Source of the DNA: Gemmatimonadota bacterium
Lineage (GTDB): Bacteria > Gemmatimonadota > Gemmatimonadetes > Gemmatimonadales > GWC2-71-9
Direction: 5' to 3'
Length of the DNA: 64,000 nt
Assembly (NCBI GenBank): GCA_003220795.1
Contig: QHTK01000043.1
Span: 30,819 to 94,818, forward strand
Part shown: piece by piece, positions 60,937 to 64,000 of the stretch
Layout of the letters: every line of letters begins with the position of its first letter
Position numbering within the stretch: position 1 is the first letter of the stretch
Position numbers and translations under genes: made by a program
Notes under the pieces: generated by a model
Database searches by the model: none
Seen by the model: only the letters and a program-made list of their open reading frames with translations
Told to the model about the DNA's origin: nothing

Positions 60937-61287
60937 GATGCGCTAGGTGAGGAGCGGGTGGCGAGATCGGCGAGGGTGGGCGCGGGCCGCGGGCGCCACC
61001 CGGGGGCCCGCTACGGTCAGGGCGGCGCTCGCCCACGGAACGCACGGAGGGAGGATTGACCGTCCAAGCGGTCCGGCCCAGGTTCAGTGCGACATTACCC
61101 CCCCTACTTCCTTCAGGGCTAGGCGCGAGGCCGTCCCGAGAGGCTGGCCTCTGGTTTTCTCGCCGGCGCCAGTACGAACACCCGGCCAGTGTGCAGCGGG
61201 CTCGCAGGCGCGCGCTAATCACGGCAGCGTGGGAGTGTCGCGCGGCGACTGCAGCCAACACGACCGCACGACCAGCATTGCTTGGCC
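60937..61287. other. Intergenic, no feature recognised
   Basis: Open frames on both strands without recognisable content. The toxin promoter must be near its left end. The rest may be remnant DNA of the neighbouring decayed genes. Confidence 0.4.
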
Positions 61288-61440
61288 TCAGGGGAATGCG
61301 ACCAGCGTGGGAACGAGGCGGTGGGTGGTCCTGCCGTCGCCTAGCTGGCCGTACACGTTCTCGCCCCAGCAGTAGGCCGCGCCTGCCGAAGTCACGCCGC
61401 AGCTGTGGCGCCGCCCGGCGACGACGGCCGCGAGTTCATA
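61288..61440 (-). pseudogene. Fragment of an RCC1-repeat protein
   Basis: On the minus strand the frame ending at TGA 61288-61290 reads AAVVAGRRHSCGVTSAGAAY then CWGENVYGQLGDGRTTHRLVP, one RCC1 blade (H-S-C-G-V and C-W-G-x-N-x-x-G-Q-L-G-D-G). No start and no other blade is present. Lies at the 3' side of a PD40 fragment. Confidence 0.75.
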
Positions 61441-61465
61441 GACCCTATCTCCTTCCGGCTCTGAC

Positions 61466-61565
61466 CTATCGTGGCCGCCACGTGGGGACGCCGTCCACGG
61501 CGGCTGGGTTGTTGGTCAGGTTGCGAAGCCTCGAGCCGTCGCTGTTCATCATGTGCAGGTCGTAA
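61466..61565 (-). pseudogene. 3' fragment of a PD40/TolB-like propeller gene
   Basis: The frame ending in TAG at 61466-61468 reads DLHMMNSDGSRLRNLTNNPA and ends VPTWRPR, the same ending (WRPR) as the intact gene at 61616. No start. Points to a deleted or duplicated PD40 lipoprotein gene, perhaps lost by recombination between blades. Confidence 0.75.
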
Positions 61566-61615
61566 CAGGCTCGGTTCGATGAGCGATCGCGAGACGATCC
61601 GGCGGGTGTTCATGC

Positions 61616-62941
61616 CTACCGCGGCCTCCAGACGGGGTCCCGGTTGCTTCGCGTGCTCGTGCTCGTGAGCTGGGTGACGCCCGACCCGTCCGCGTTCATC
61701 ACGTAGATTTGCCACTGGCCGTAGATTCCGCCGCTGAAGCTAGAAAACGCAATCTTCGTTCCCTCGGGCGACCAAGCGGCCCCGTCGTCCTGCGTGGTGG
61801 TGGTGAGCCGAGTGATGCTCGACCCATCGACCTGCATCACGTAGATCGAAAAGCTTGCCCCGTCGGGGGACCTCGTGAACGCGATCTTCGAGCCGTCGGG
61901 CGACCACGCGGGCTGGTCGTCCGTCGCCGGGTTGTTCGTGAGGTTCACCTGGCCCGAGCCGTCGGCGTTCATCACGTAGATGTCCAAGTTCCTGAGGAAG
62001 GCGATCTTCGAGCCGTCGGGCGACCATGCTGGCCGCAGGTCCCCGGCTGGGTTGTTAGTGAGATTGCGAAGGCCCGAGCCGTCGGCGTTCAACACGTAGA
62101 CTTCCACGTTGCCGTCACGGGAGCTGTTAAATGCGATCTTCGAGCCGTCGGGCGACCACGCCGGGTCGGCGTCGCTGGCCGGGTTGTTGGTGAGGTTTAC
62201 CTGACCTGAGCCGTCCGCGTTCATGACATAGATCTCATAGTTCCCATCGCGGTTGGTCTCGAAGAGGATCTTCGAGCCGTCTGGTGACCATCCCGCCGGG
62301 TAGTCCAACGCCGGGTTGTTGGTGAGGTTCATCTGGCCCGAGCCGTCGGCGTTCATCACGTAGACCTCCGGGTTCCCGTCGCGGTTGGTATGGAAGAGGA
62401 TCTTCGTGCCGTCAGGCGACCAGACGGGGCCGTCGTCTTCCGCCGGGTTGTTGGTGAGGTTCACCTGGCCTGAGCCGTCCGCGTTCATGACGTAGATGTC
62501 TCCGACTCCTCCGTTATCCGAGGGGCTGTAGAAAGCGATCTGGCCGGCCGCGGCGACCGCGGTAATCGTCACCCTGGCCATGACTGACTTGCTGTTGTCG
62601 CTGACTGAGGTGGCTGTGACGCCGAGCGCGCCGGGCGGAACCGTTGTCGGCGCTGCGTAGGTCGCCGTCGTGTTCGTGACATTGCTCAAGCTCCCGCAGA
62701 CTGCCGGGCCGCCGCTGCATCCCGTGATGCTCCAGGCGACGCCGCGATTGGTCGGGTCGTTGGTCACCGTGGCCGTGAAGTCCTGGCTGCCACTGGTGAG
62801 GAGGCTCGCGGTCGTCGGAACGACGGAAACGGAGACCGCCGGGCGGCCGCCGTCGGGCGCCGTCGTATCTGAGCCGCAGGCCGCGAGCAGCAAGACGCCC
62901 ATGAAGGGCAGGAAGCGCTGTGGCATTTGCTGGGTGTTCAT
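61616..62941 (-). CDS. PD40 (TolB-like) propeller lipoprotein
   Basis: 441 residues. Lipobox LLLAAC near residue 21, an Ig-like region (about 35-130), then seven blades with the repeating text YVMNADGSGQVNLTNNPA and WSPDGSKIAF. The DNA blades are nearly identical in places (period about 117-126 bp), so recombination is likely. Such proteins are usually exported and of unknown role; binding of ligands or cell-surface contact is inference. Start ATG at 62939-62941. Confidence 0.88.
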   Translation of the reverse strand: MNTQQMPQRFLPFMGVLLLAACGSDTTAPDGGRPAVSVSVVPTTASLLTSGSQDFTATVTNDPTNRGVAWSITGCSGGPAVCGSLSNVTNTTATYAAPTTVPPGALGVTATSVSDNSKSVMARVTITAVAAAGQIAFYSPSDNGGVGDIYVMNADGSGQVNLTNNPAEDDGPVWSPDGTKILFHTNRDGNPEVYVMNADGSGQMNLTNNPALDYPAGWSPDGSKILFETNRDGNYEIYVMNADGSGQVNLTNNPASDADPAWSPDGSKIAFNSSRDGNVEVYVLNADGSGLRNLTNNPAGDLRPAWSPDGSKIAFLRNLDIYVMNADGSGQVNLTNNPATDDQPAWSPDGSKIAFTRSPDGASFSIYVMQVDGSSITRLTTTTQDDGAAWSPEGTKIAFSSFSGGIYGQWQIYVMNADGSGVTQLTSTSTRSNRDPVWRPR

Positions 62942-62985
62942 GATCGCTCCTATCCGCGGCTCGAAGACGGTCTTGCTCAGCCTGC

Positions 62986-64000
62986 CTACTGCACGATCCC
63001 CAATGCCCGCGCGATGTTGATCCGTCCCTTGCCGTAGTACGGATCAGTTCCGGGCTCACCGAGGTCGTCCGCTGACTGGAGAATCCGGGCCCTGATCAGC
63101 GCGGGATTACCGTGACCCAGCTGCGCCACGAGCAGCGCCGCGAGCCCGGCGACGTGCGGCGCCGCGAAGCTCGTGCCGAGGCTCTGCGCGACGGGCTGGT
63201 GGGCGCGGCATTCCGGGCGCGGCGTAGTCGCCGAGGGGGTCGTCGTGCACGGCAGCCAGACTTTCGTAAAGAGCGGCAGGGTGCCGCCGGGCGCGGCGAC
63301 GCTGATGGCCGAGCGGCCGAAGGCGCTGTACGGTGCCGGTGCGTCCACGTTCTCCCACGGTCCCTCAGCTCCCGCGGAGCTGGTCGGCCCCGTCGCGGCC
63401 GCGCAGATCGCGTTGGCCGCCTCACACGGCAGCCGCACGAGATCGCCGTTATGATCGAGGTCGGCGGCGTCATTGAACGGGACGGTCACGAGCAGCGCGC
63501 CCTTGCGGAAGGCGTAGTTCACCGCCCGCTCGAACGCCGCGATCGTACCAGGGCTGTTCTTTTTATTGAACTGACGGCCGTCGCTGATGTTGATGACGTC
63601 GGCGCCCTGGTCCGCGGCGTACACGATCCCGCTGAGGAACCGGCTGGCGGAGCTCGCCCGAGTCGAGTCGTTGATTTTCACGGCGAGGAGGGTGACGTAG
63701 CGGTTGATCCCGGCCACGACGTTCGCGTTGCTCGCGACGATGGACGTCACGAAGGTGCCGTGACCGTGGAGGTCGCTGAACGGGAGCCGGCCGGGATAGT
63801 GCCGCGTGACGTCCTCGGGGACGAACGACGTGGAGTGCTCGAGGTCCACGAGCCCCGCCAGGTCCGGATGCAGATAGTCGATGCCGCTGTCGAGGATCGC
63901 GACCTTGACATCGCGCGAGCCGAGGAAGCCTGCGGCCCACGCCTGGTTCGCGAACACCGCCCGAATGTTCCACTGCCGCGCGTAGAACCGGGCCGTCGTG
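62986..64000 (-). CDS. Subtilisin-family (S8) protease, 5' end outside the window
   Basis: The frame is open to the right edge, so only about 338 residues are seen. Asp in AILDSGIDYLHPD, His in DLHGHGTFV, the oxyanion Asn is not obvious in the VPFNDAAD region, and Ser in GTSFAAPHVAGLAALL. A long insertion with Cys pairs precedes the Ser motif. The C-terminus, RINIARALGIVQ, ends the catalytic domain and there is no tail domain. Lies 45 bp past the start side of the PD40 lipoprotein gene on the same strand, so the two may form an operon. Confidence 0.9.
   Translation of the reverse strand, partial: TTARFYARQWNIRAVFANQAWAAGFLGSRDVKVAILDSGIDYLHPDLAGLVDLEHSTSFVPEDVTRHYPGRLPFSDLHGHGTFVTSIVASNANVVAGINRYVTLLAVKINDSTRASSASRFLSGIVYAADQGADVINISDGRQFNKKNSPGTIAAFERAVNYAFRKGALLVTVPFNDAADLDHNGDLVRLPCEAANAICAAATGPTSSAGAEGPWENVDAPAPYSAFGRSAISVAAPGGTLPLFTKVWLPCTTTPSATTPRPECRAHQPVAQSLGTSFAAPHVAGLAALLVAQLGHGNPALIRARILQSADDLGEPGTDPYYGKGRINIARALGIVQ

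Noticed and set aside
1..64000. CRISPR arrays
   Set aside because: No set of regularly spaced direct repeats with unique spacers was seen; the repeats present are inverted heptamers, an 8-bp tandem and PD40 blades.

Overview
The window is GC-rich, densely packed bacterial DNA, about 56 protein genes and two tRNAs in 64 kb. Three things point to a diderm: a LolA carrier, an Omp85-type barrel and SPOR proteins. A fused GldF/GldG-type ABC exporter, GWxTD-, DUF4159- and DUF4175-like proteins, many PD40 propellers and frequent GTG/TTG starts make a Gemmatimonadota genome, probably uncultured, the best guess. This is inference from gene content; there is no rRNA gene to confirm it.

Layout. (1) 1-17159: one long minus-strand run read from the right, rpsF-rpsR-DUF2232-rplI, rsfS, a peptidase/propeller/barrel outer-membrane protein, two SPOR proteins, smc, a subtilase, an MBL-fold hydrolase, aroF and lolA. 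Many junctions are 1-4 nt overlaps. (2) 17160-18938: two small exported proteins on the plus strand, a JAMM-like protein and a plug-only TonB-receptor-like protein. (3) 18935-22341: prs-rplY-pth-ychF (minus). (4) 22393-26518: gldA-gldFG fusion-DUF4340, a translationally coupled ABC exporter operon. (5) 26615-33483: exported or lipid-anchored proteins (di-haem oxidoreductase, M28 peptidase, Tat-exported SGNH hydrolase, cupredoxin). (6) 33544-36188: tRNA-Gln, an intergenic block of stem-loops, a DUF922 lipoprotein, an EF-Tu domain-2-like protein and ispE. (7) 36190-43403: a flippase-like membrane protein, a degenerate HPt scaffold, pdxJ, a methylmalonyl-CoA epimerase, thioredoxin, rsmI and DUF4159. 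(8) 43400-56869: plus-strand DUF4175-like coiled-coil protein, TPR protein, Tat protein, a JAMM-DinG helicase fusion, an aminotransferase and a GWxTD-like protein. (9) 56891-64000: gltX and tRNA-Ser, followed by accessory DNA holding a tyrosine integrase with a small HTH protein and leader peptide, a HigBA-type toxin-antitoxin pair, decayed RCC1 and PD40 fragments, a PD40 lipoprotein and a subtilase cut by the window end.

The most unusual pattern is three short-unit repeats sitting in frame at signal-peptide regions of exported proteins (lolA, DUF4159, Tat protein). Two are inverted repeats built on the heptamer ATTGCGG, which reads as a stop-free heptapeptide in all six frames. Other points of interest are the JAMM-DinG fusion, a probable CTG start on the aminotransferase, a stem-loop block beside tRNA-Gln, and the palindrome-rich control region between the integrase and toxin-antitoxin modules.
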